Of a DNA stretch of 5,950 nucleotides, positions 1-5,944 are shown piece after piece; positions within the stretch are counted from its first letter, which is position 1; each line of letters begins with the position of its first letter. The stretch covers positions 1 through 5,950 of the forward strand of contig JACCRJ010000439.1 of assembly GCA_013813615.1 (NCBI GenBank), read 5' to 3'. Both the position numbers and the translations under genes were made by a program. This stretch comes from Lautropia sp. (lineage in GTDB: Bacteria; Pseudomonadota; Gammaproteobacteria; Burkholderiales; Burkholderiaceae_E). Below the pieces are notes generated by a model. That model was not told the origin of the DNA. It made no database searches and saw nothing but the letters and a program-made list of their open reading frames with translations.

Positions 1-1073
1 AACAGCATCGGCGTCTCGAAGCTCAGCGAACCCTGCCACATGGTCGCGATCCAGTTGAAGACCTTCACGCCGGTGGGCACCGCGATCAGCATCGTTGCGT
101 ACATGAAGAACAGCTGTCCCGACACCGGCATGCCGGTAGTGAACATGTGATGCGCCCAGACGATGAACGACAAAATCGCGATCGACGCGGTCGCATACAC
201 CATGGAACTGTAACCAAACAGGCGCTTGCGCGAGAACGTCGGGATGATCTCCGAGATCATGCCGAATGCCGGCAGGATCATGATGTAGACCTCGGGGTGC
301 CCGAAGAACCAGAAGATGTGCTGGTACATCACCGGATCGCCGCCGCCGGCGGCGTTGAAGAAGCTGGTGCCGAAGTGCCGGTCCGTCAGCACCATGGTGA
401 TCGCGCCGGCAAGCACCGGCATCACGGCGATCAGGAGGTAGGCGGTGATCAGCCAGGTCCAGCAGAACATCGGCATTTTCATCAGGGTCATGCCGGGCGC
501 GCGCATGTTCAGGATGGTCGTGATGATGTTGATCGATCCCATGATGGAACTGGCGCCGGCGATGTGCAGCGCGAAGATCGCCATATCCATCCCGGGACCC
601 ATCTGCACCGACAAGGGCGCATACAAGGTCCAACCGGCGGCCGTGGCGCCGCCAGGCGCGAAATAGGAGCCGACCAGCAGCAGACCCGCGGGGATCAGCA
701 GCCAGAAACTGAAGTTGTTCATCCGCGCAAAGGCCATGTCGCCCGCGCCGATCATCATCGGGATCTGCCAGTTGGCGAAGCCGACAAAGGCCGGCATGAT
801 CGCGCCGAACACCATGATCAGCCCATGCATCGTCGTCAGCTGGTTGAAGAACTCCGGGCGCAGGAACTGCAGGCCGGGCTGGAAGAGTTCGGTGCGCAGC
901 AGCAGGGCGTTCAGGCCCCCCACGATGAACATCGTGAAGGAAAACCACAGGTACATCGTGCCGATGTCCTTGTGGTTGGTCGCGAACAGCCAGCGCCGCC
1001 AGCCATACGGTTGATGACCGTGTCCATGGGCATCGTGTCCATGAACTTCATGTTGTCCGATCACTGCGCTCAT
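1..1073 (-). CDS. ctaD: Cytochrome c oxidase subunit I (partial, C-terminus beyond the left edge)
   Basis: This is the catalytic subunit of an aa3/caa3-type haem-copper oxidase of the inner membrane, which reduces O2 to water and pumps protons. I translated 357 residues from the ATG at 1071-1073; the frame is open to the window edge. The start has a GGAG Shine-Dalgarno about 8 bases upstream and is followed by the family landmark [15 protein letters not shown] (25-39). Visible functional residues are H83 (haem a ligand, in TTMHGLIM), D112 (D-channel entrance, in [10 protein letters not shown]), the HPEVY motif (259-263) with CuB ligand H259, E261 and the cross-linking Y263, the CuB pair H308-H309, and K337 of the K-channel (PTGVKVFNW). 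The haem a/a3 ligands of the later HFHYV region lie off the edge; the family usually has about 530 residues, so roughly a third is missing. The N-terminus has six His between residues 8 and 20. The gene lies 86 bases downstream of ctaC, presumably in one operon. Confidence 0.97.
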   Translation of the reverse strand, partial: MSAVIGQHEVHGHDAHGHGHQPYGWRRWLFATNHKDIGTMYLWFSFTMFIVGGLNALLLRTELFQPGLQFLRPEFFNQLTTMHGLIMVFGAIMPAFVGFANWQIPMMIGAGDMAFARMNNFSFWLLIPAGLLLVGSYFAPGGATAAGWTLYAPLSVQMGPGMDMAIFALHIAGASSIMGSINIITTILNMRAPGMTLMKMPMFCWTWLITAYLLIAVMPVLAGAITMVLTDRHFGTSFFNAAGGGDPVMYQHIFWFFGHPEVYIMILPAFGMISEIIPTFSRKRLFGYSSMVYATASIAILSFIVWAHHMFTTGMPVSGQLFFMYATMLIAVPTGVKVFNWIATMWQGSLSFETPML

Positions 1074-1109
1074 CCATTTGCTCCGATTTGAATCCTGCTA
1101 CCTGTTTCA

Positions 1110-1131
1110 CTGCTGCCGTCCTGCTGCCGCC
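1110..1131. repeat. Imperfect 11-bp tandem repeat in the ctaC-ctaD spacer
   Basis: Two adjacent copies of an 11-base unit, CTGCTGCCGTC (1110-1120) and CTGCTGCCGCC (1121-1131), differ at one position. They lie in the 86-base gap between the ctaC stop and the ctaD start. The second copy runs into a short inverted repeat, GCCGC-CCGT-GCGGC (1126-1139), which could form a 5-bp stem in the transcript. There is no following T-run on the minus strand, so it does not look like a terminator. It may be only a local slippage product. Confidence 0.6.
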
Positions 1132-1159
1132 CGTGCGGCGTCCTGCGCCCTGCAGACCC

Positions 1160-2353
1160 TTACTTGCGGGCTGCGGCGACATCCTTGGGCTGGACCAGGT
1201 TGTCCCCGGGCTTGTTGCCCCAGTTGTTGCGGGTGTAGGTGATCACCGCGGCTATCTCGGTATCGGACAACTGCTTGAAGGACGCCATTGCGGTCGGCGT
1301 GCCATTCTTCACCACGCCGTTGAGCATGATCTGGATCTGCTCCTCCTGGCCGCCCAGCACTTTGGGGGAATTGGCAAGCGCGGGGAAAGCGCCGGGCACG
1401 CCCTGGCCGGTGGCCTGGTGGCAGGCGACGCAGTTGGCGGCGTAGACCTTCTCGCCGCGCGCGGCAAGCGCAGCAGCATCCCATTCCTTGTTCGGGTCGT
1501 CCGCCTTGGCGAGCATCACCTTGCGCTGTTCGCCCACCCAGGCGGCGTAGTCGGCATCGGAGCGCACGTCCACGACGATCGGCATGAAAGCATGGTTCCT
1601 GCCGCACAACTCGTAGCACTGGCCGCGGTAGACGCCCACCCGCTCCGCCCGGAACCAGAGGTCGCGCACGAAGCCGGGGATGGCGTCCTGCTTGACGCCG
1701 AGCTGCGGCACCCCCCAAGCGTGGATGACGTCGCTGGCGGTGACGACCATCCGGATCTTCTTGTTGACGGGGACGACCACCGGGTTGTCCACTTCCATCA
1801 GGTAGGTGAGGTTCTTCGCGTCTGCATTGGTGATCTGAGCCTGCGGGGTGGAAAGGCTGGACAGGAAATTGATGCCTTCGCCTTCGCCCTTCAGGTATTC
1901 ATAGCCCCACTTCCACTGGTGGCCGGTCGCCTTGACGGTCAGGTAGGCGTTGGAAGAGTCCTTTTGTGCGATCACTTCCTCCGTGGCCACAACCGCCAGG
2001 CCGACTATGATGATGAACGGCACGATGGTCCAGGCCACCTCGACTGCGGTGCTTTCATGGAAGTCCGCTGGCCTGGCTCCCTTGGACTTTCGGAAGGCGA
2101 AGATGGCGTAGAACATTGCACCGAACACGACCACGCAGATGGCAACGCTGACCCAGAGCAGGACTTCATGGATCCACTGCTGGCCCCGGGCGATGGACGT
2201 CACCGGGTTGCCCGGCAGGTTCCAGGCTCTGTTGCCCGGCCCGCCCGGCATGTCCTCCACCGCCCAGGCGCCAGCAGAACAAAGCAAGCCGAACGCGGCT
2301 ACCGTCAGCGCTGCGGATCCTGCAGCCAGCCTGCCCATCATCTTCCCGACCAT
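1160..2353 (-). CDS. ctaC: Cytochrome c oxidase subunit II with fused cytochrome c domain
   Basis: This 397-residue subunit accepts electrons and passes them through CuA to subunit I. Residues 1-31 look like a signal peptide ending in AWA. Two membrane segments follow, at about 64-86 and 106-122, with the conserved EVAWTIVPF between them and at the start of the second. The periplasmic CuA cupredoxin domain has all expected ligands: H211, C246, E248 (backbone), C250, H254 and M257, in HAWGVP and GQCYELCGRNHAFMP. The aromatic stretch WKWGYEY (147-153) is the usual electron-entry region. A class I cytochrome c domain follows from about 296, with the haem-binding CVACH (308-312) and a probable axial M356 (TAMASF). 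This fusion makes it caa3-like and about 120 residues longer than plain subunit II. The ATG at 2351-2353 has AGGAA about 7 bases upstream. The gene follows the DUF2244 gene after 40 bases and precedes ctaD, so co-transcription is likely. Confidence 0.97.
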   Translation of the reverse strand: MVGKMMGRLAAGSAALTVAAFGLLCSAGAWAVEDMPGGPGNRAWNLPGNPVTSIARGQQWIHEVLLWVSVAICVVVFGAMFYAIFAFRKSKGARPADFHESTAVEVAWTIVPFIIIVGLAVVATEEVIAQKDSSNAYLTVKATGHQWKWGYEYLKGEGEGINFLSSLSTPQAQITNADAKNLTYLMEVDNPVVVPVNKKIRMVVTASDVIHAWGVPQLGVKQDAIPGFVRDLWFRAERVGVYRGQCYELCGRNHAFMPIVVDVRSDADYAAWVGEQRKVMLAKADDPNKEWDAAALAARGEKVYAANCVACHQATGQGVPGAFPALANSPKVLGGQEEQIQIMLNGVVKNGTPTAMASFKQLSDTEIAAVITYTRNNWGNKPGDNLVQPKDVAAARK

Positions 2354-2372
2354 TTCTTGGTTCCTGCCTTGC

Positions 2373-2385
2373 GATTCTGAGAATC
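2373..2385. repeat. Short perfect inverted repeat upstream of ctaC
   Basis: GATTC-TGA-GAATC on the plus strand forms perfect 5-bp arms around a 3-base centre. It sits in the 40-base gap between the DUF2244 stop and the ctaC start, 20 bases before the ATG and just upstream of its Shine-Dalgarno. It could be a small mRNA hairpin or a regulator half-site pair. It is too short to assign to a known regulator, and a chance origin is quite possible. Confidence 0.35.
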
Positions 2386-2393
2386 AACTTCGG

Positions 2394-2849
2394 TCACTTC
2401 CAGGCAGCTCTGCTCGCCGCTAGAAGCTGCGCCCGAATCTCCTGTGCCAGACCCTCCCGCTTCAGCCGCGGAACGAATCGGCCCACCTCTACTGCCTTAC
2501 CGGCCAGAGCAAGACCTATCAGGGAATCACCTCCCCCGATTCCTGCGCCGGGCGACGGATACTCCACCCGCGCAAAAGCCGGGTGCGCCTGCTGCCTCAC
2601 CACCTGGGAGCCGCTATTGAACTCGATTATCAAAGCTTCCGGGCTGACGACGATGCGCTCGTAGTCACCTGCGTGTCTGGCATAGACGACAAACGCAACG
2701 GCCAGCGCCGCCACCTCGACGAATGCAAAAACCAGAATCAGCCACGCGCCGGAATAAGCGAAGATCGATGCCACACCCATCGAGACAAATGCCAGACACC
2801 CGAACAACACCGCGAACCGGCACGGCGACATCGAGCAATTGCGCTTCAA
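2394..2849 (-). CDS. DUF2244 family inner-membrane protein (start uncertain)
   Basis: This is a small membrane protein of unknown function in the DUF2244 family, often found beside cox genes in beta-proteobacteria. In the reading chosen here (TTG at 2847-2849, 151 residues) it opens with the family-like RNCSMSP, has two membrane segments at about 12-31 and 36-56 joined by a short turn containing W36, then YARHAGDYERI (56-66) and a soluble C-terminal domain that ends in a basic, amphipathic stretch. The start is a real problem. The open frame continues upstream to an ATG at 3045-3047, but that would overlap the methyltransferase by 73 bases and add a Pro/Gly/Arg-rich tail unlike the family. 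Between that ATG and the TTG there is no ATG, GTG or TTG in frame. The next ATG (2829-2831) would cut into the conserved N-terminus. The conserved-looking W just before the TTG suggests that translation begins slightly upstream, perhaps at a non-standard codon. Family identity rests on recalled motifs. Confidence 0.75.
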   Translation of the reverse strand: MKRNCSMSPCRFAVLFGCLAFVSMGVASIFAYSGAWLILVFAFVEVAALAVAFVVYARHAGDYERIVVSPEALIIEFNSGSQVVRQQAHPAFARVEYPSPGAGIGGGDSLIGLALAGKAVEVGRFVPRLKREGLAQEIRAQLLAASRAAWK

Positions 2850-2973
2850 CGTCCAGACACGCGGCTCACAAGCCGCATCGACGCGAGTGGCGATATTGCC
2901 CGCCTCGTTGCCTGCCCACGCATCAGGCGCGGGACCGGGTGCGGTCCGGTCATCTGGACCTGAACAACTCTCG

Positions 2974-2979
2974 ATTATA
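2974..2979 (-). promoter_or_regulatory. Candidate -10 box (TATAAT) ahead of the DUF2244-cox genes
   Basis: A perfect TATAAT lies on the minus strand, overlapping the stop codon of the methyltransferase (CTA-TAA-T). A transcript would begin near base 2967 and lead into the DUF2244, ctaC and ctaD genes. No convincing -35 hexamer lies 16-18 bases upstream, where the sequence is around GTTTTA. Perfect TATAAT is uncommon in DNA this GC-rich, which is the main argument for it. If real, it rules out the ATG at 3047 as the start for this transcript. Confidence 0.4.
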
Positions 2980-3895
2980 GCTTGCTCCCGAAGGGGTAAA
3001 ACTGCACGGCGGCCAACCCGTCCCGGCGGCGTTTCACGTCCGGACACCAGGCGTGCCCATAGATCACTTCGATGGACAAGGCGAGCGGCTCCGGCGCGGC
3101 AGCCTGCCCCTCGAGCCCGCGCTGCATCGACAGGCTCTGCGCGTCACTCCAGAATCTGCCCGGATCCTCGTAGGTCAGCGTCAGGCGCTCGGCATCCATG
3201 ACCGGATCCGCGAAGCCGGCGGCGGACAAGGCATCGCCCCAGTCGTGCATGTCCTGGTAGGTCGGCCAGGCACCTGCCTCGGTTGCGTCGGTTGCGTTGA
3301 GCGCCCCGGCCACGCCGGCGGCGGCTCGGCGCTGCGATGGCCTGACCTCCTTCAGCGTGTCGACGCCGAACGCGGAGAACATCAGCAGGCCGCCGGGGCG
3401 GACGACCCGATGCCATTCGGCCACCGCGGCGAGCGGATCGTCGAACCAGTGCGCGGCCAGGTTGGACCAGACCAGATCGATGGCGTTGTCGGCCACCGCC
3501 AGCGCCTGCGCGTCGGTCGCCATCCACAGCGGCATTGTCGCCGGCAACTGCCGGTCGTGGCCTACGCCCAGCCGCGTCAGCCAGCGCCTCGCGCTCTCCC
3601 CGAACCGCGCCTGCCGATCCGGCCTACCCGCAGACGCCGCCAGTGCCCGGTCGGCAAGGTCGGCGCCGATCATCTGCGCGCCGGGAAAGCGCACCGCCAG
3701 CCTTGCCAGCGAATAGCCGGAGCCGCAGCCGACGTCGAGAACCCGGTTGACCGGCTGAAGTCTGATCAGCTCGAGGCGCTCCAGCATGCGGCGCTCGATC
3801 TCGCGAAACAGGAAATCGGCCTGGCTGGCGGCGCCGGGCTGCCGGTTGAAAGCCGCCCTCACTGTCGCCCGCTCTAATCCCGTCGGCCTAAGCAT
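2975..3895 (-). CDS. BioC-like SAM-dependent methyltransferase
   Basis: A class I S-adenosylmethionine methyltransferase of 306 residues that resembles BioC, the malonyl-ACP O-methyltransferase that starts pimeloyl synthesis for biotin. From the N-terminus it has a BioC-type opening (VRAAFNRQ, 12-19), the SAM-binding loop VLDVGCGSG (52-60), the acidic end of strand 2 in GADLA (D79), the motif IDLVWSNLAAHWFDDP (139-154), which matches the SNLALQW signature of BioC, and RVVRPGG (163-169). No other biotin gene is in the window, so the substrate is inferred only; in this cox neighbourhood such genes are often left as plain methyltransferases. I chose the ATG at 3893-3895 because it fits the family N-terminus, although it has no Shine-Dalgarno. 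An ATG-ATG pair 33 and 30 bases further upstream (from 3928) has GGAG 10 bases ahead and would add up to 11 residues. The gene is divergent from comF across 61 bases. Confidence 0.88.
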   Translation of the reverse strand: MLRPTGLERATVRAAFNRQPGAASQADFLFREIERRMLERLELIRLQPVNRVLDVGCGSGYSLARLAVRFPGAQMIGADLADRALAASAGRPDRQARFGESARRWLTRLGVGHDRQLPATMPLWMATDAQALAVADNAIDLVWSNLAAHWFDDPLAAVAEWHRVVRPGGLLMFSAFGVDTLKEVRPSQRRAAAGVAGALNATDATEAGAWPTYQDMHDWGDALSAAGFADPVMDAERLTLTYEDPGRFWSDAQSLSMQRGLEGQAAAPEPLALSIEVIYGHAWCPDVKRRRDGLAAVQFYPFGSKL

Positions 3896-3904
3896 GATGC
3901 AGCA

Positions 3905-3910
3905 AGTATA
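3905..3910 (-). promoter_or_regulatory. Candidate -10 box (TATACT) for the methyltransferase gene
   Basis: TATACT matches the sigma-70 consensus at 5 of 6 positions and ends 9 bases before the ATG at 3895. The expected start point, 7 bases downstream, is an A three bases ahead of the ATG, which would give a nearly leaderless mRNA. There is no good -35 box. If translation really begins at 3928, this sequence would be coding instead. The layout matches that in front of trmL. Confidence 0.35.
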
Positions 3911-3956
3911 GCGAGCAGGCTCCATCATCGACCGAACGCTCCAGTGGGGAATCCGG

Positions 3957-4730
3957 GTGTCATCAGCGATCTGGAAGGAAGCATTCGGCCGGTTCCTGCC
4001 GCGGCAATGCCTGCTGTGCGAAGCGCCCTGCCGCGCGGAACCGCTTTGCCCGCCCTGCCGCGCTTTCCTGCCGGGCGCCGCACGCAGCCGCTGCCGGACC
4101 TGCGCGCGGCCCTGGCAGGTGACGGACTGTTGCGCCACCTGCCGCGCCTCGGCGCCGGCCTTCGACGCAACCGTGGCCGCGGCAGACTATGTCGCGCCGC
4201 TGGACAAGGCCATCACCGCGCTGAAGTTCTCCGGCCAGATCGGCCTCGCCTCCGGGCTCGGCGGCCTGCTCGCCGACGCGTGGGCAGGCGCGCTGCATGG
4301 CAATCCGCAAGGCTCTTCACAGGGCGCTCTGCAAGACGACCTGCCCGCCCGCCCGGACTGCCTCGTACCGATACCGCTTTCGGCCGCAAGACTCGCAGAC
4401 CGCGGCTTCAACCAGGCGCATCTCATTGCGGCTGCCATGCTGAAGCGGCTCCCACGGCAGCCACCGCCGGACCTGCGGCCCCGGATCGTCCTGCGGCCCT
4501 CGATCCTGGCGCGTCACCGCGACACGCTGGCGCAATCGCTGCTCCCCTGGCGTGAGCGACAGGCCAACCTCGACCACGGCTTCGTCGCGTCGCAGGACCT
4601 GCAGGGCTTGTGCATCGGCGTCGTCGACGACGTGATGACCACCGGCGCAACCCTGCAGGCGGCCGCGCTGTCGCTGAAGCAGGCTGGGGCGCAGCAAGTC
4701 GTCAACCTGGTGGTGGCAAGGACGGCATGA
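3957..4730 (+). CDS. comF: ComF family phosphoribosyltransferase-like protein
   Basis: This 257-residue cytosolic protein belongs to the ComF/GntX family, which is tied to natural DNA uptake in competent bacteria and to use of DNA as a nutrient. Its exact reaction is unsettled. The N-terminal part holds a Cys-rich zinc-ribbon-like region with CxxC pairs at C18/C21, C31/C34, C46/C49 and C59/C62. The C-terminal type I phosphoribosyltransferase domain has the family signature RLADRGFNQA (145-154), the R-Q-L pattern around HRDTLAQS (187-194), and the PRPP-binding loop VVDDVMTTGAT (222-232). A Gly/Gln/Ser-rich insert lies at about 111-131, between the two halves. The start is GTG at 3957-3959, supported by GGGGA six bases upstream. 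The gene is divergent from the methyltransferase and in the same direction as trmL, 86 bases ahead of it. ComF alone does not show that the organism is competent. Confidence 0.93.
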   Translation: MSSAIWKEAFGRFLPRQCLLCEAPCRAEPLCPPCRAFLPGAARSRCRTCARPWQVTDCCATCRASAPAFDATVAAADYVAPLDKAITALKFSGQIGLASGLGGLLADAWAGALHGNPQGSSQGALQDDLPARPDCLVPIPLSAARLADRGFNQAHLIAAAMLKRLPRQPPPDLRPRIVLRPSILARHRDTLAQSLLPWRERQANLDHGFVASQDLQGLCIGVVDDVMTTGATLQAAALSLKQAGAQQVVNLVVARTA

Positions 4731-4801
4731 AGGCCGCATCCAGGCGCCACAACGGCGGCAGGAAGGGGGCGTAAAGGCGACTGCCATCGTCCGCCGGCTG
4801 C

Positions 4802-4807
4802 TATCCT
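4802..4807 (+). promoter_or_regulatory. Candidate -10 box (TATCCT) for trmL
   Basis: TATCCT matches the sigma-70 -10 consensus at 4 of 6 positions and ends 9 bases before the GTG start of trmL. The predicted start point is an A three bases ahead of that GTG. No good -35 hexamer is visible (about GACTGC at 4779-4784). The case rests mainly on its identical spacing to the candidate in front of the methyltransferase gene. Confidence 0.28.
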
Positions 4808-4816
4808 GCGTCGATC

Positions 4817-5281
4817 GTGTTCAACGTCGTCCTGGTCAACCCCGAGATCCCGCCGAACACCGGCAACGTGATCCGCCTCTGCGCGAACAGCGGCTGCAGC
4901 CTTCACCTGATCCGGCCGCTGGGCTTCCCGATCGACCACGCCAAGATGCGCCGGGCCGGCCTCGACTATCACGAGTTCGCTGACCTGCGCCTTCATGACG
5001 ACTGGGAAAGCTTTCTGGCTGCCGAACAGCCGCGGCGCCGCTTCGCCCTGACCACCAGAGGGCTTCGAAGGCCCAGCGACTGCGACTTCGATCCTGGCGA
5101 CTGGCTTGTGTTCGGCTCGGAAACGGCAGGGCTCTCCGTCACGGTGATGGCGTCGTTCGAGCCCGTCCAGACCCTGCGCCTGCCGATGCGGCCAGGCAAC
5201 CGCAGCATGAACCTTTCCAATGCGGTGGCGATCGTGGTCTACGAAGCGTGGCGCCAGAATGGATTCACCGGCGGGTCCTGA
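4817..5281 (+). CDS. trmL: tRNA (cytidine(34)-2'-O)-methyltransferase TrmL
   Basis: TrmL is a small SPOUT-class methyltransferase that uses S-adenosylmethionine to methylate the ribose 2'-OH of the wobble base (C34, or cmnm5U34) in tRNA-Leu isoacceptors; it acts as a dimer. The 154-residue product is close to the E. coli length of 157 and aligns throughout. It has NPEIPPNTGNVIRLCANSG (8-26), RRAGLDYHEF (46-55), the SAM-binding knot segment LVFGSETAGL (96-105) and the C-terminal RSMNLSNAVAIVVYEAWRQ (131-149) that closes the trefoil knot. E. coli has FGPETRGLP where this protein has FGSETAGLS, a variation in a loop that tolerates it in other members. The GTG start at 4817-4819 fits the family N-terminus exactly, but no Shine-Dalgarno precedes it. 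The gene follows comF by 86 bases and converges on the DUF1989 gene 33 bases after its stop. Confidence 0.96.
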   Translation: MFNVVLVNPEIPPNTGNVIRLCANSGCSLHLIRPLGFPIDHAKMRRAGLDYHEFADLRLHDDWESFLAAEQPRRRFALTTRGLRRPSDCDFDPGDWLVFGSETAGLSVTVMASFEPVQTLRLPMRPGNRSMNLSNAVAIVVYEAWRQNGFTGGS

Positions 5282-5314
5282 ATCCGCGGTGGTCTGGTGG
5301 ACGCGGCCGTCAGC

Positions 5315-5944
5315 CTAGGAAATCAGGACCTCGATCGGGGTGGGGTCAAACCCGTTGCACGGGTTGTTGATCTGCGGGCAGTTCGAGAGCACGCATAGGA
5401 CGTTCATGCTCGCGAGCAGATCGACGTAATGGCCGGCCTCCTGGACCCCCGCGACAATGGCGAGCCTGCCATCCTTTTCGACCGGAACCGGCATGAAAAA
5501 ATTCAGGTTTGGCACGATATCGCGCTTCGACATGCCATGCTTGGCTAATTCGATGAGGAAGTTATCCCGGCAGGAATGGAGATGCGCGGCCTGCTCGCCA
5601 AACCGCACCGCGTTTGCCTCGGCGCTGCAGCAGCCCACGAGCGTGTCATGCCCGCCGAGCGTGTCGGCGGTGACCGTCATCAGCTCGCAGCCGCGATTCG
5701 ACAGCAGCCGGGTGCCGCGTGTGATAGCGGTGCTGCCGCGCGTGAGAAGCGTGAGCTGGGCATCGTAGCGCTCGGCCTTGTCGGCAGCGCTGTAGACGAG
5801 GAAATCCACGGCCTGCTCGCCGGCGAGGTCGGTGATGCGAAGGGTCTCGCCGCTGCGTACGAGCCCCGACCAGGAGCGCCCAGGCGGCACGACCTGACGA
5901 AAGCGCGCGTTGGGCAGTTCAGGCCCCGCCAACGCCGCCTCCAT
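5315..5944 (-). CDS. DUF1989 protein, UAAP2-type (probable carboxyguanidine deiminase subunit)
   Basis: This is a 209-residue protein of the urea-carboxylase-associated DUF1989 family. Proteins of this type (UAAP1/UAAP2) were first linked to urea amidolyase and later reported to act together as carboxyguanidine deiminase (CgdA/CgdB), between guanidine carboxylase and allophanate hydrolase in nitrogen assimilation from guanidine. Seen motifs are LRITDLAGEQAVDFL (35-49), ADTLGGHDT (93-101), CSAEANAVRFG (106-116), HLHSCRDNF (121-129), KRDIVPNLNFFMPVPV (140-155) and the C-terminal SNCPQINNPCNGFDPTPIE (187-205). The Cys-containing C-terminus and the VPNLNFF wording suggest the UAAP2 branch over UAAP1. 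The His/Cys set (H99, H121, H123, C125) is a plausible metal or active site, by inference. The ATG at 5942-5944 gives a normal family N-terminus, but the frame is open to the edge and a start slightly upstream is possible. The partner and carboxylase genes, if present, lie to the right. Confidence 0.87.
   Translation of the reverse strand: MEAALAGPELPNARFRQVVPPGRSWSGLVRSGETLRITDLAGEQAVDFLVYSAADKAERYDAQLTLLTRGSTAITRGTRLLSNRGCELMTVTADTLGGHDTLVGCCSAEANAVRFGEQAAHLHSCRDNFLIELAKHGMSKRDIVPNLNFFMPVPVEKDGRLAIVAGVQEAGHYVDLLASMNVLCVLSNCPQINNPCNGFDPTPIEVLIS

Noticed and set aside
147..1091. A 314-codon open frame on the plus strand opposite ctaD
   Set aside because: The product is a His/Asp/Arg-rich composition artefact and lies antisense to a fully conserved ctaD.
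1088..2380. A 430-codon open frame on the plus strand covering all of ctaC
   Set aside because: It is the antisense shadow of ctaC, kept open by high GC at codon third positions; its product has no recognisable domain, while ctaC has all its metal ligands.
3053..3877. A 274-codon plus-strand frame opposite the methyltransferase
   Set aside because: Antisense shadow; no motif, and the minus strand carries a clear SAM-binding protein.
3896..4138. Extension of the methyltransferase frame up to an ATG at 4138
   Set aside because: It would run antisense through the comF start and its Cys-rich region, and the added residues are basic low-complexity sequence before the family N-terminus.
3944..4555. 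A 203-codon plus-strand frame overlapping comF
   Set aside because: Arg/Ala/Pro-rich shadow in another frame of comF, which has the Cys pairs and the PRPP loop.
4731..4816. Possible terminator or small RNA in the comF-trmL gap
   Set aside because: Several short GC-rich complementary stretches (for example GCCGC with GCGGC) but no compact stem followed by T residues.
5284..5306. Possible bidirectional terminator between trmL and the DUF1989 gene (CCGCG ... CGCGG)
   Set aside because: Only 5 paired bases around a 13-base loop with no T-run on either side; not better than chance in GC-rich DNA.
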